From positions 936,557 through 1,000,556 of the forward strand of contig VXAY01003155.1 in assembly GCA_013399855.1 (NCBI GenBank): a DNA stretch of 64,000 bases, written 5' to 3'. The notes below the pieces were generated by a model. That model was given only the letters and a program-made list of their open reading frames with translations. It did no database searches and was not told the DNA's origin. Origin of the DNA: Oxyruncus cristatus. Lineage: Eukaryota > Chordata > Aves > Passeriformes > Cotingidae. A program made the translations under genes and the position numbers. Shown here in pieces: positions 1 through 10,588 of this stretch (positions are counted from its first letter, which is position 1; each line of letters begins with the position of its first letter).

Positions 1-2481
1 GCTTTTGCTCTAGGCGATAACTCACCGAAAATGAAAAGCAGAGCATTAGTCTACCTCCAAATGTGGGCATGGGAGCAGGATGTGGGCACCCTCCCGTCTC
101 CACTAGAAGGTAGCATGTTGATAGATTCATGCCTACCTCTATTTGAAAAGCTTTTCAGTGTTATTTATCAATTTACATAACTCTTTAAAACCATGGTACA
201 TTAGTTAATTCCTATATTACAGTGAAATTCCTATGGAAGTACATATTACAGCCACATTAATATCACATTAGCTCATCATGATTAATGTTATTGCAATGAA
301 TGAATTAATAATGATTTGTCTCTTTACCAAGTTTTTTTTGTGTTTTGGTTTTTTTTTTTGATTCTCTTGACATAAAGACAATCCATGGCATTGATTATTA
401 CAAATATAATGGATTGATTCATCATTTATGGGAAAAGAGCTGCTCTTCCCATAAAGCTTGTTCTTTTATTGCTTTTCTGAGTTTTTTTTTTTCCCTATTC
501 CCCCTTTCCTTGGTAGATATATTATCTTTGGCAGGAATTCAAACCAGCTATGGATCATTCATAGGAGTCAACTTAGTTCCAAGTACTGTAACTTGAGTGC
601 CTGCTGTGAGAATGAATGGAACTCAGATGACTGAGTTGTCACATACAAACTGTCAGGAAAGGTGATAGTTATCCTCGGTAATGAAGGTTAGGCATTAATG
701 GCTGCTCCCTGTAGAGTGAGATTAGGTGCTTTGCAGTTATTTAATTGTGGGTAAAGGTGAGCTACCAGCATGTGTTGTGACACCCCTCTATGCAGCAACA
801 GCAGCAACGTGAGTTCCAGCGCTGCTGCTTTTGCCCTAAGGAAGGGTAGGGTGTATGTCCTCAGGGAAAAGGGAAGTTACTGAAATCAACCTCTTGATTG
901 ATACTAAACTGTTATTACTAGAGGGTGGTCAATATATGTACACCATGTACAACTTATGGGTTCCTTTGTTAGTAAGCACTTGGGCTTACTTTTCATCACA
1001 ACATTTTCTGATTATTTTAGAATTGACAGTTTTGCCACTGTTTTTTTTTTTTTTCCTGCCATTAATTTAACACTAAAAAAAATAGAAGTGATTGTTCAAC
1101 ATTTTGGTTTTCTTTTCTGTCTTTATTTTTGCAAGGACTTGGTGGCTACCTCAAAGTTGCAAGAGTACAATGAAACACAAACCAGTGAAGAAGAACTAAT
1201 GTCTTATATAAAATAATACATCTTTCCAAACACTGCCCATGTGATGCAAATAAGGTCACTCACTCTACCCTTTTAATCTTTTCTAAATTGGAAAAGCAAC
1301 TGTTTTGCTATGAGAGATCATGCCAATCGGTGCAGTCTAGAGCCTCAAGATGTGGAAAAGCTAGAAAAATAGGGAAAGGATTCTCAGTGACATCCAACTG
1401 CTCACTCCAGTCACACTGCCACGCCCTACTTTTGTAAGTGTTTATGATAGAAGGGCAAGTTTTTAATGTTAATGTCAGTTTTGACATGAAGATATTATTG
1501 ACAATACGCTTAAGATACACATTTAAATGATCAACATTTTAAATATTTTGCTATTCTGGCTTGAATGATTTAAATTCTACTGCTTCCTCAAACTGCTGAT
1601 GTGAATTTAATGTTTTATCAGATATGGACAAAGATCTCAGTGAGAAAAAATTTTAAGTATACTATTAATTATATATGAAATAGAAACTAAACAAAAATAA
1701 TATAGCCTTCCAAAGTATTGGCTTTGCATGGTATCATCTTCTTTTGCTGGTTCTTAAGATTTTCTTTTTTGAAGTCCACCACATGCAGATAAAAATTCCT
1801 AACATGATCTATCAGTAGATGACATTATACTTTGCATATAAAACCTGATTTTTCTCCATTTATTTTTCCTGATTTATATAGGGAGTCTTCTAAAATATTT
1901 TGCAGCTACAGAAAACAACCCTAATACAGGTAGCATCATAAATTCCAAAAGGGCCTGCCTGTGTGTTTTCCACATCTATAAAGTTCAAAAATTAAGATAA
2001 AATATGACTGGAGAAAGTTTAATTTTCATATTGTTTCCAAAAGTCAGAAAACTACATGTTTCACTGCACTGCAAATGAACATTTTTCTGATGCATAGGGT
2101 CATAATAAGGGCATTTCCATCTCAAAATGAGAATGTAGAAATTCATTGAAAACCTATATATTAACAGTAAATCAAACCACATGAATTTTCTTTGAAGATC
2201 CAGTCTGATCTTCGAGCTCTGAATCTACACTTTGTTTGCAATTACATTCTACACTATGCAAAATTAAAGTCATCTAGCACCTATAAATGAAAATTTAATG
2301 CATAATTTTAATGCCTGTTTAAAACACAATTTCAGAAAAACTTTTCAGTGTAAAATCAAGTGTTATGGCAGGTGAATTCTTTTAATACTGTGTTCACACT
2401 ATTCCCAAGTGTTTCTTTAAATCTCTGAGAACAAGCTCTCAAAAAGGAGAATCATGTTAACACGCTCAGATACATCCATAT

Positions 2482-2512
2482 GATTAAGTCTAGACTTGAT
2501 TAAGTCTAGACT
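2482..2512. repeat. Two-copy 16-base tandem duplication with internal palindrome
   Basis: The 16-base unit GATTAAGTCTAGACTT occurs at 2482-2497 and again, lacking only its last base, at 2498-2512. Each unit contains the palindrome AAGTCTAGACTT (AAGTCTAGACT in the second). This is seen directly. It is most simply a recent slippage duplication, and no function is implied. Confidence 0.9.
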
Positions 2513-2756
2513 GATGCCTCTGAAGATACTTATGTGAATGCATATTGATATGCAATCCCAAACATCCAGTATGTACTGCAGCATGGAACTTGAACAGCTC
2601 ATTTGTTCATTGTCTTCTTGCTTTCTTGACGCCCTGTAATCTGATCGCTCAAGAAAAGCGACAGGAGCCCATGATATGTGAATTGCCTGTTTCTTCATGG
2701 GAATAGTCACATGGAGATTTCTCTGAAAAAGAAAAGAAAAATTTATAAGCCAAGGT

Positions 2757-2788
2757 CTAGGACATAACCTTCCTAGGACATAACCCTT
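2757..2788. repeat. Two-copy 16-base tandem duplication
   Basis: CTAGGACATAACCTTC at 2757-2772 is followed directly by CTAGGACATAACCCTT at 2773-2788, with two differences near the 3' end. It is the second 16-base duplication within about 300 bases and is unrelated in sequence to the one at 2482. Confidence 0.88.
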
Positions 2789-4404
2789 CCAGACAGAAGA
2801 GGTTTTTGAAAGGCTATGGTCTCTCTTAACTGAACAAAAATACAAATGGCAAAGGTAAATGGTAATATTCTTACATTATGTTATATATTGTCTTGATTCT
2901 TCCACAACATCATTCAATCTAAATGCTTTTATTGCATGATTCCTTTTGGACTCACTCTTTTATTTTTCAATTGAGAAATTTCTTAATTTTTCAGGATAAT
3001 GATTAAAAAAAAATCTTTTATATTTGATTTTGTTTATTTTATTTATACAGACTTAGCAACCTATTTTTGGGGATTCCAACAAATCTGGGGTTTTAAATCA
3101 TATTCCTCCACATATGGTATTAATTTATCTTTGTCTTGCCTTCATGAAACACAGAAACAGATGTTGAATATTTCTGCTTTTTAGTGGGCCTCTGATCTTA
3201 TGAATATCCTTTTTAAGAATAGGCAGAAATAAGGTTTTAAGCTACAAATCTTTTACAAGATTGTCTCTGATGAAGTTTGTTTTGCTAACAAAATGGATTT
3301 CATCCCTTTTTCAGATATTTTGATTTCACATTGAACTTTACAGTGAATTTGCACTTGGAAAAACAAAATGTTTAAAAGTTGTCCTTTTTGTAAATCAGAT
3401 TAAACTAGACTTGGGATTAAAGTGTTGACCTCTATTCATGAGTTTAATTACTGTAGTGTACTTTAACTTCCTACAGATGTATGATTTAAATGGGTAACCT
3501 TTACTGGCTATCTTCACTAATATGACCTTATCTCTTCAGATTCTGATTTTTAAGGTGGATGTTTAAAATAATTGTTGAAAGCTTAAATTTTCTTATGTGT
3601 CACGCAATTTCAGAGGAGGTATTGGCCAAGTCTCATCAATATATGTGGACTGATTTGCATGGTGTCACCAAGCTAAAACAACTGTAAATCCATCTGAACC
3701 AGCTAGATGACACTTGCATACAAGTTTATATTGGATGGGGCAGTACAAAGCAGCTGGAATTTATTGGTCAACTTGACCTACTATTTATTAGTAATTTATG
3801 TAGTGCAAGGTGTGTGTTATGTGGGTGTATATCAGCAGACAGATACATATGCCAAACTTGCACACAGGTGCTATACAGACCATTTGTAATGTAGATAGAG
3901 AGAAAAAGAGATGCACTGTGTGCTTCTCAAAGAACTCGAATTAATAACATCAGGGAAAAGGGTCAAACAACTTCATTGTCCACCTTTTTTCATGCATAAT
4001 CTACAAGACCTAAGAACAAGTATGAGGAATTCTGTTCCCAGATAAACAACACTGTGCATCATACAAATGTTTTACAAACATATACAGCTAAATAACTTTG
4101 GTAGATTTTGGTCTAGATTTTTTTTTTCCATAAACGTATGTGCAAAGTGATTATAAAAATCCGTCTTGAGAAGACTCTGCTCACTGGAGATTATTACCTT
4201 TGAACTCATTTTACGGGATAAGTACAATAATTTTTCATATAATTATTGACCATTAGCAAACCATGCTGTTCTACTGACAGAGCTTTAAAATGTAAGATAT
4301 TAATTGGAGACCTAGAAGGAGATTCGTCAGTTTTTCATGTTTCCTGCAGTCATTAACATCTTTGCATGGGTACTCAAGAATGGCACAAAAGGTTGTAAAT
4401 ATAC

Positions 4405-4405
<1 letters not shown>

Positions 4406-4435
<30 letters not shown>
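4406..4435. repeat. A30 homopolymer
   Basis: There are thirty consecutive A residues followed by GAGAGAAAG. A run of this length could be a retroposed poly(A) tail, but there is no AATAAA in the preceding 50 bases and no recognisable element or target-site duplication, so simple slippage is as likely. Confidence 0.95.
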
Positions 4436-4438
<3 letters not shown>

Positions 4439-5205
4439 AGAAAGAAGTCCATATAGCTCTATGAAGATATTTGTTCTGATCTTTTAGACTTTTTTAAATT
4501 TCAAAGCTAAAGCACGTCTTGAACTGGAAAACTGGAATTTAGTATATCAAAGTGTTGAAGTACGACATTACAAAGCTTTTTAATCCTTTCAAGAGTTAGT
4601 GACTTCACTGATAATGATATTCTCTTTAAATTTCAACAAAATGTGGAGGTTCGGTAACTAGACTCATATTGCTAATAATTATTAATTATTATATGGTTAT
4701 CTCTTAGTAAAACATATGCAAAGAGAGGCAGAAAGAAAATAATTAAAAACAACTAAAAATCAAAAACTGAGTCTACAGGTTCCAAACCTTCCTACAAGTA
4801 AAAATTAAAATAATTTTGCACAGCAAATTTACACCTGTGGCGTTGAGTGTACATATAGCTTCTAAAAGTATACTCATAGATCAGCTTTTCCATTCTACAG
4901 AAGTATTCTCTCAGAATACAAATTTTATTTGGTAATATATTTCTGGTGTTGTCAAGGATTACATGGATTGCATATTAGTGAGACTGGTTTTATCAGACGT
5001 GATAGAAGTTGTTCAAATAAGGTTGAAGGAGATGAATGTTACTAACATTCTGTTGTGGATTTACCAGCCCCACCCTGAGTTGAAGAATAGTTAATTCCAG
5101 GTAGATTTCTGGAGCAAAGCCAATCACAAGTTTTAGTAACGCCTCTGTGAATGACATATTTAAGAAAACGGAAAAGAAGATGAATTGCACAGAAGAAATT
5201 CCAGC
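4436..5205. other. Unique non-coding DNA before the assembly gap
   Basis: No repeat or gene is recognised. The open frame that reads leftward out of the gap here (about 66 real codons, 5205 back to 4993) is open mainly because the neighbouring sequence is unknown. Confidence 0.6.
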
Positions 5206-5808
5206 NNNNNNNNNNNNNNNNNNNNNNNNNNNNNNNNNNNNNNNNNNNNNNNNNNNNNNNNNNNNNNNNNNNNNNNNNNNNNNNNNNNNNNNNNNNNNNN
5301 NNNNNNNNNNNNNNNNNNNNNNNNNNNNNNNNNNNNNNNNNNNNNNNNNNNNNNNNNNNNNNNNNNNNNNNNNNNNNNNNNNNNNNNNNNNNNNNNNNNN
5401 NNNNNNNNNNNNNNNNNNNNNNNNNNNNNNNNNNNNNNNNNNNNNNNNNNNNNNNNNNNNNNNNNNNNNNNNNNNNNNNNNNNNNNNNNNNNNNNNNNNN
5501 NNNNNNNNNNNNNNNNNNNNNNNNNNNNNNNNNNNNNNNNNNNNNNNNNNNNNNNNNNNNNNNNNNNNNNNNNNNNNNNNNNNNNNNNNNNNNNNNNNNN
5601 NNNNNNNNNNNNNNNNNNNNNNNNNNNNNNNNNNNNNNNNNNNNNNNNNNNNNNNNNNNNNNNNNNNNNNNNNNNNNNNNNNNNNNNNNNNNNNNNNNNN
5701 NNNNNNNNNNNNNNNNNNNNNNNNNNNNNNNNNNNNNNNNNNNNNNNNNNNNNNNNNNNNNNNNNNNNNNNNNNNNNNNNNNNNNNNNNNNNNNNNNNNN
5801 NNNNNNNN
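5206..5808. other. Assembly gap (603 N)
   Basis: There are 603 consecutive undetermined bases. Open frames running through them on both strands are artefacts. The flanks (…GAAATTCCAGC and GAGATAATAG…) are ordinary unique sequence and give no hint of what was unassembled. Confidence 1.
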
Positions 5809-8800
5809 GAGATAATAGAAGAAAACTTTCAAGTGCTGCAAATTTGACTTAGAGGAACTGTAAACCTGGAAAGTAAAGAAAAGACTTTTCTCCTCCTGGA
5901 CTGACATAGGGGGAAGGGATTATTTTGTAAATACATAAAATTTTCTTCATAATTTTACCTAGTTAGAATTGTTGTATATATTATTCTTTAAGTTTTATCC
6001 TGCTAGTAATAAATTTAATATTATTCCCCCACGTCAAGTCTCTTTTGTCTGTATAAAACGTCTCTCATCTCATATCAATTGTGTAAAAGGTTTGAAAAAA
6101 AATTAGTCCAGAGTAAACTCATGACACATTCATCTAATTTTTCCACCGGAAGGGTGTTTGCACCTATGCCACTTGGAAAACCTGTAGGTAAGCAAATGCG
6201 TCAGCCCTAAAACACAACTAAATCAATATTCAATTGCTTAGTATTAGTGGTTTAAAATTCAATTTTTAGGGTTATCAGGACTAAAGAACTTATATTTAAA
6301 CCCTATACTATGTCCTTCACATTGATTAGTTTTCAAAAAGTTAAATCTGAAAAGTGCAAAAAGGTCATGCCCTGGAAGAATTAAGTTCGTGATGTTTACA
6401 AATTTTTTGGTGAGACAGTAGTATGGTCAGATTTTGCAGAGGATAAATTTTGAGATGTCATGTCTTCTACTTCCCATTTCAGTCCTTAAATACCTAAAGG
6501 TTTACTGAAGGCAGGTAAAAAAAAATTAGTCTGAAGTTTGTACTTCATACTTTTCTTAGAATAGTAAAATTCACCTTTGTCCAATAGTATGCTAATAAAA
6601 TGTGCCATTCTTCAAAATAACTGTGTAGAGAAGTTAGTTAATGATAAATAAGTACACAACAAAGAATATGGAATATAATGCCCAGGCTAAAGGACAGCAG
6701 TAGTGACAAAAATCAAATGATTAAAACTTTTATGAAAGTTTTAAAAAAAAATTATTTTTTTTACTGTTCCACAGCAATATAATAATCACATACCTTATTA
6801 TTTTGAATATCTGTGCAGCAGCATTTTTGTCTTTGTGCATTCTTTCTGTGTTGCTTGCTCAGAACGTAGGGATATCCCAGTTGTTTTCCTGAAAACATGG
6901 GAAAAGACGTTAGAGAAAACAATCAGTTCCTTCTGAGGGTTTTTCAAATGAATGACAATCTACTTGTCTTGTTTGTACTCAGGTGTGTGTGTCAGATACA
7001 ATGGGTGATGTCAGACATAGACTTCATATGCATTATTCAGCATGAGGGCTCTCCTCATATACAACTGCATTATTTTCAGAAAACACTAAGTAGATAGCAT
7101 GGATGAGAATCTGGCAACCTTATTTATCTCTTTGGTGTGTCACAAAGCTCAGTGTACTAAGTCTGTGGGTCTAAAATGAGTTTGCAAAGAGTCTGAGTCA
7201 GTGGATGGAAATACAATTACCTCCAAAACCAACTTTTTTTTTCCCATTTTATAACCTAACCAAAGGCATAAAGGGACTGAGTTTGCACACAGTGGACAGA
7301 AAGTTCATAACTTTTTTTTTCTAGCTGGCATTTTTCCCACTAGTCCAGAGTAGGAATGCTGTTTGGATTCTGAAGGTCTTCTCTGTTAGTTTATAGTACA
7401 AACTGGTAATGTTGCCTCTCTGTGAAACAAAGCAAACAAAATCCCAAACAAACAAAGATGCCCTCTAACCAATATTCAAGTCTAATGTAAATCCGATGTT
7501 AGAAAGAGACACTTCCTGCCAGTCAGCATTTTGAATGGCTCCTGTTCTAGTTTTCAGATTAAATTAATTACTCTCTTTAACTTTATTAAAAATAAGATGC
7601 TTTAAAAGTTGATTAGCATTTCAATTACAGAGGTTCATTGTTGCTCTACTTTCTAAGACTCCAGATAGACCTGTCTCCTGTCATACTAAGAGAATAGCAT
7701 GTTAATAGCATGAGAGCTGTGCCAAAATGAAAATACTGAGCTAGTACCAGTCAGTCAAAAAAAAAAAAAAAGAAAAAAAAGAGAAAAATTAGAATAGTGA
7801 AAATTTTCTGAGAATATTAGTTGGGAGGGATCACACTGGGCTTAGTCAGACAGACATACTTTTAGTTCTTTTAATGACGTGAAGCAAATATCTAGAGGCC
7901 ACGTGCTGTAGAGAGGGAATGAATCTTCATAACACTGAAGATTTATCTGCTTATCTTATTGAGGTATTTACAGTGCTCATATAGCCTTAGTGGCTCTGTC
8001 TGTATGAGCAGGTAAAGCATGACGTAGGCATAGGCCAGGGCATTGTTGGTCATTTGTCCCTATTCTTTAAGTATCAACACACAGACTGGTACATTACTTT
8101 TCCATGGCAGGTAGTATTCTCCCAGATAATGTTAGCTCATGACAGTGTGACTGTCCATCCCTGGTAGACTGTTTGATTGAGATCAGCTCCTTTTCAATGA
8201 TAAATTTACACCACAGTTTAGCCACGTAAATAAAAACTGAGGTGTATCATTAGCATTAGAGTCACAGAAGGAAAGATGAAAAAACTGCATAACTATTCTG
8301 AGATCTTTGAGTAAGAACAGATTATCTGAGAAAAAATAATGATGGGTTTTTTCATCACTACTTTATTTTTTCTTCCCGGTTTCCTGCAAATCTTTCAGAT
8401 GGAATTGGTAAATTCCAGAGCTAAAATGTTTTCTAAACTAAGACTTACCTGCTGTAGTGCAAGTATTATTAAAAGGTTAAAAATTATTTAGTCATAGGTC
8501 TTGAAAAATCTTTTTTCCTCACTATCTAATCTGGGCATGGAGTTGGGAAAGAGAGGTAGATAAAAGGCTATTTGTGATATCTAAAATCAAGGGTAAATTC
8601 CATATATAATTGTGTAAAGTAAGATCCATTACATGATCTGGAGTTTTTAAATCTCAAAATTGTTGTAGTTTAATCTAAATTAATTTTCAAATATTTTTTC
8701 AGATTTTTATGAATTGTATTGTAAAGGTAAAGTGGGTACCACAGTTTCTCTTAGGCTTGTTAGCAATGATGATCAACTTAAGAAAATATAGCTTCAGAAA

Positions 8801-9143
8801 ATAGTCTGAAAGGCAGAGTCTGAAGGACAACTCACAGTAATCTTTTCAGATCAGCTAGGATCTCTTCTATTTAAGCATTGTGAGAAGAATCCTATTTTAC
8901 GTCCCTGAGCAATAAATCCAAATCTGAAAGGACAACATAAACTTTACTACTGCTTCCAGATGCATAGTGAATCTTCCATTGAGTAGCAGCATTCAAAACC
9001 CAGAAACTGCACTCAGCAGCTGCAGAAAAACCAAGAACGTGTTTAAAACAGTCCGACAGGGCTTCATAACAGCTTACCAAGGAGACAGACAGCTATGTTA
9101 GTAAGAGACCGTGGTATAACTCCTAGGGTTCCTGTCACTAAAA
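5809..9143. other. Unique AT-rich non-coding DNA
   Basis: Contains A-rich tracts (for example near 7757-7785) but no recognised repeat, RNA gene or gene. No open frame exceeds about 66 codons. Confidence 0.6.
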
Positions 9144-9213
9144 AGTCTTATAATTATCACTTTGGAATTGTTGTTATTAAACAACAATTCCAGGGTGATA
9201 ATTATAACAGTCT
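9144..9213 (+). repeat. 60-base near-perfect hairpin flanked by AGTCT direct repeats
   Basis: The left arm at 9148-9175 and the right arm at 9180-9207 are each 28 bases and surround a 4-base loop, ATTA. Twenty-six positions are Watson-Crick pairs. The other two are T opposite G, so a plus-strand RNA would form an uninterrupted 28-pair stem with two G-U wobbles, while a minus-strand RNA would have two A-C mismatches. The pentamer AGTCT stands at 9144-9148, overlapping the first arm base, and again at 9209-9213. This is seen directly. A tiny palindromic MITE-like insertion or a hairpin small-RNA precursor are both possible; I do not recognise the family. Confidence 0.85.
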
Positions 9214-9812
9214 ACCTGCTACAAAAGGCAATAAAAGAGATTCCACACTTACAAAGTTTACATGTTGGCATGTGAATTCTTCTTTGCCTTTATTAACAAG
9301 TACTGAAGGCTATTTTCTCAGCAGAAATCATAATTTTGTCCATTTATCATGCTGTGCTTTCATCAGGGCTGCATTTAGAATTTGGAAAACCTCATCAGTG
9401 GAAGGGTGGCTGCTTTGATTGTTTTTGATAGAATGCTTTAATTATGTCACCAAAAAAGTGTGTTTTAATAACCAATGTCATTACTGAAAAGGAAGAATTT
9501 GAATTCTACTATAAAGAGGTTTTTATGGCATCAGACATCTGTTCTAAAACTTACTGTGGCAATATAATCACTGGATTGCATGTACAAATTTGATTAGCTG
9601 GAACTTCCAGGAATGACTTCCAGCTGATTAACCCAGGGATCTTACCTTCTAGTATTGGTGTTGTATATATTCATCAAAATCTTAACTAATGTCAGATATT
9701 AAAGCCTATAATTGGAAGCTAAGTGGAAGATGAAGGAACCTAATGGCAAACAGAAAGCAGTATTTCTGGTATGGCCTTAGTAACTGATCATTTCATTCAT
9801 GTTAAGGTGTCA
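9214..9812. other. Unique non-coding DNA
   Basis: Between the hairpin and the LTR at 9818 I see no repeat or gene. An open frame from 9095 to 9418 runs through the hairpin, which argues against it being coding. Confidence 0.55.
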
Positions 9813-9817
9813 GCAGC
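9813..9817. repeat. Possible 5' target-site duplication of the 9818 LTR
   Basis: GCAGC here and GCAAC at 10584-10588 bracket a segment beginning TGTAACAG and ending ATAACA. Four of five bases match, which suits a 5-base target-site duplication with one later substitution, but a match this short could be chance. Confidence 0.45.
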
Positions 9818-10156
9818 TGTAACAGACTGAAATATTGTTAATGTATTTGTCAAAATCTCAGAAGAACTTTGTCAAACTTTGAAGAAGCAGCTGCCCATCT
9901 TCCAACTTGAGATAAGACTATGGTCCAATTATCTCAGGTCTAAGGAGAAGTAAACAAGGCTCAGGGAAGAATATCCACAAAGAAAGCCAAATTCAACAGC
10001 AGTGCTAAGAATCGGCTCTAGCTGGGCTCACCAGGTGGAGGAGAAGGGATTTTTTGGGTGTATCATGGTGAAATCTCTCCACACAAAGCAGAAGGAGTAA
10101 ACTCTGCCTCTGGGAAGACCACATGCTTACAGGACAGCTGAGAAGGGGTCATAAAC

Positions 10157-10162
10157 TATAAA
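10157..10162 (+). promoter_or_regulatory. TATA box of the 9818-10583 LTR
   Basis: TATAAA within ACTATAAAAGACC lies upstream of the T/C-rich R/U5-like part. It is the expected core promoter position in a plus-strand LTR. Present activity is unknown. Confidence 0.5.
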
Positions 10163-10485
10163 AGACCCCAAAAAACCCCCCCAGACTCATCCCTGAAGCC
10201 TTCCAGCACCTGCAGAGGACTGCTCGTGATCCAAGTGATTCAACGAATCCATTGTTTGTTGCAAAGAGACTGCAAAGCTTCCCCCTATCTTCCAGGGAAG
10301 GTGCCTGGCATCTCCCATCTCATCTGTTTTGTTGGACCATCCCCCCGGAGAAGACAAGAACAGAACCCACGGGACCCCACTGGGTTCCATATATTTTCTA
10401 TTCAATCTCTCTCTGTTACTTTCTTCCCCACCCCTCCTTTTTTCTATTTCTTTCTATCTCTCTCTATACCTCACATTTTCTGTTA

Positions 10486-10491
10486 AATAAA
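10486..10491 (+). terminator. Polyadenylation signal of the 9818-10583 LTR
   Basis: A canonical AATAAA in GTTAAATAAAATCC lies downstream of the TATA box and inside the LTR, as expected for the R region. Confidence 0.55.
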
Positions 10492-10588
10492 ATCCATTTT
10501 ATTGATTTTGGCATATGATCTTGTTTGCACCTTAATTTGGGCAGAAGCATCTCTATAATAATCTTAATAACTGGATCATAACAGCAAC

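Larger units (their letters stand above)
1..4405. other. Unique AT-rich non-coding DNA
   Basis: Apart from the two small duplications at 2482 and 2757 and several T runs of about 9-12 bases, I see no repeat, RNA gene or gene. The longest open frame is on the minus strand at 2417-2845 (142 codons). It resembles no family I know, spans both tandem duplications and has no coding context, so it is not called. Confidence 0.6.
9818..10583 (+). mobile_element. Probable solo LTR of an endogenous retrovirus
   Basis: The 766-base segment starts TGT and ends ACA, has a TATA box (TATAAA at 10157-10162) and, about 325 bases downstream, a polyadenylation signal (AATAAA, 10486-10491) after a long T/C-rich stretch. 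This is the order of U3, R and U5 in a plus-strand LTR. No gag-, pol- or env-like frame follows, so it would be a solo LTR left by recombination. The family assignment (ERVL-like, from the 5-base duplication) is an inference, and the exact 5' end is less certain than the 3' half. Short open frames within it (for example 10226-10486) are incidental. Confidence 0.65.

Noticed and set aside
2417..2845. 142-codon minus-strand open frame
   Set aside because: No recognisable domain. It spans two recent tandem duplications and has no splice or promoter context; length alone is not enough in 64 kb of AT-rich DNA.
4993..5907. Long open frames on both strands across the N run
   Set aside because: They are open only because undetermined bases cannot encode stops.
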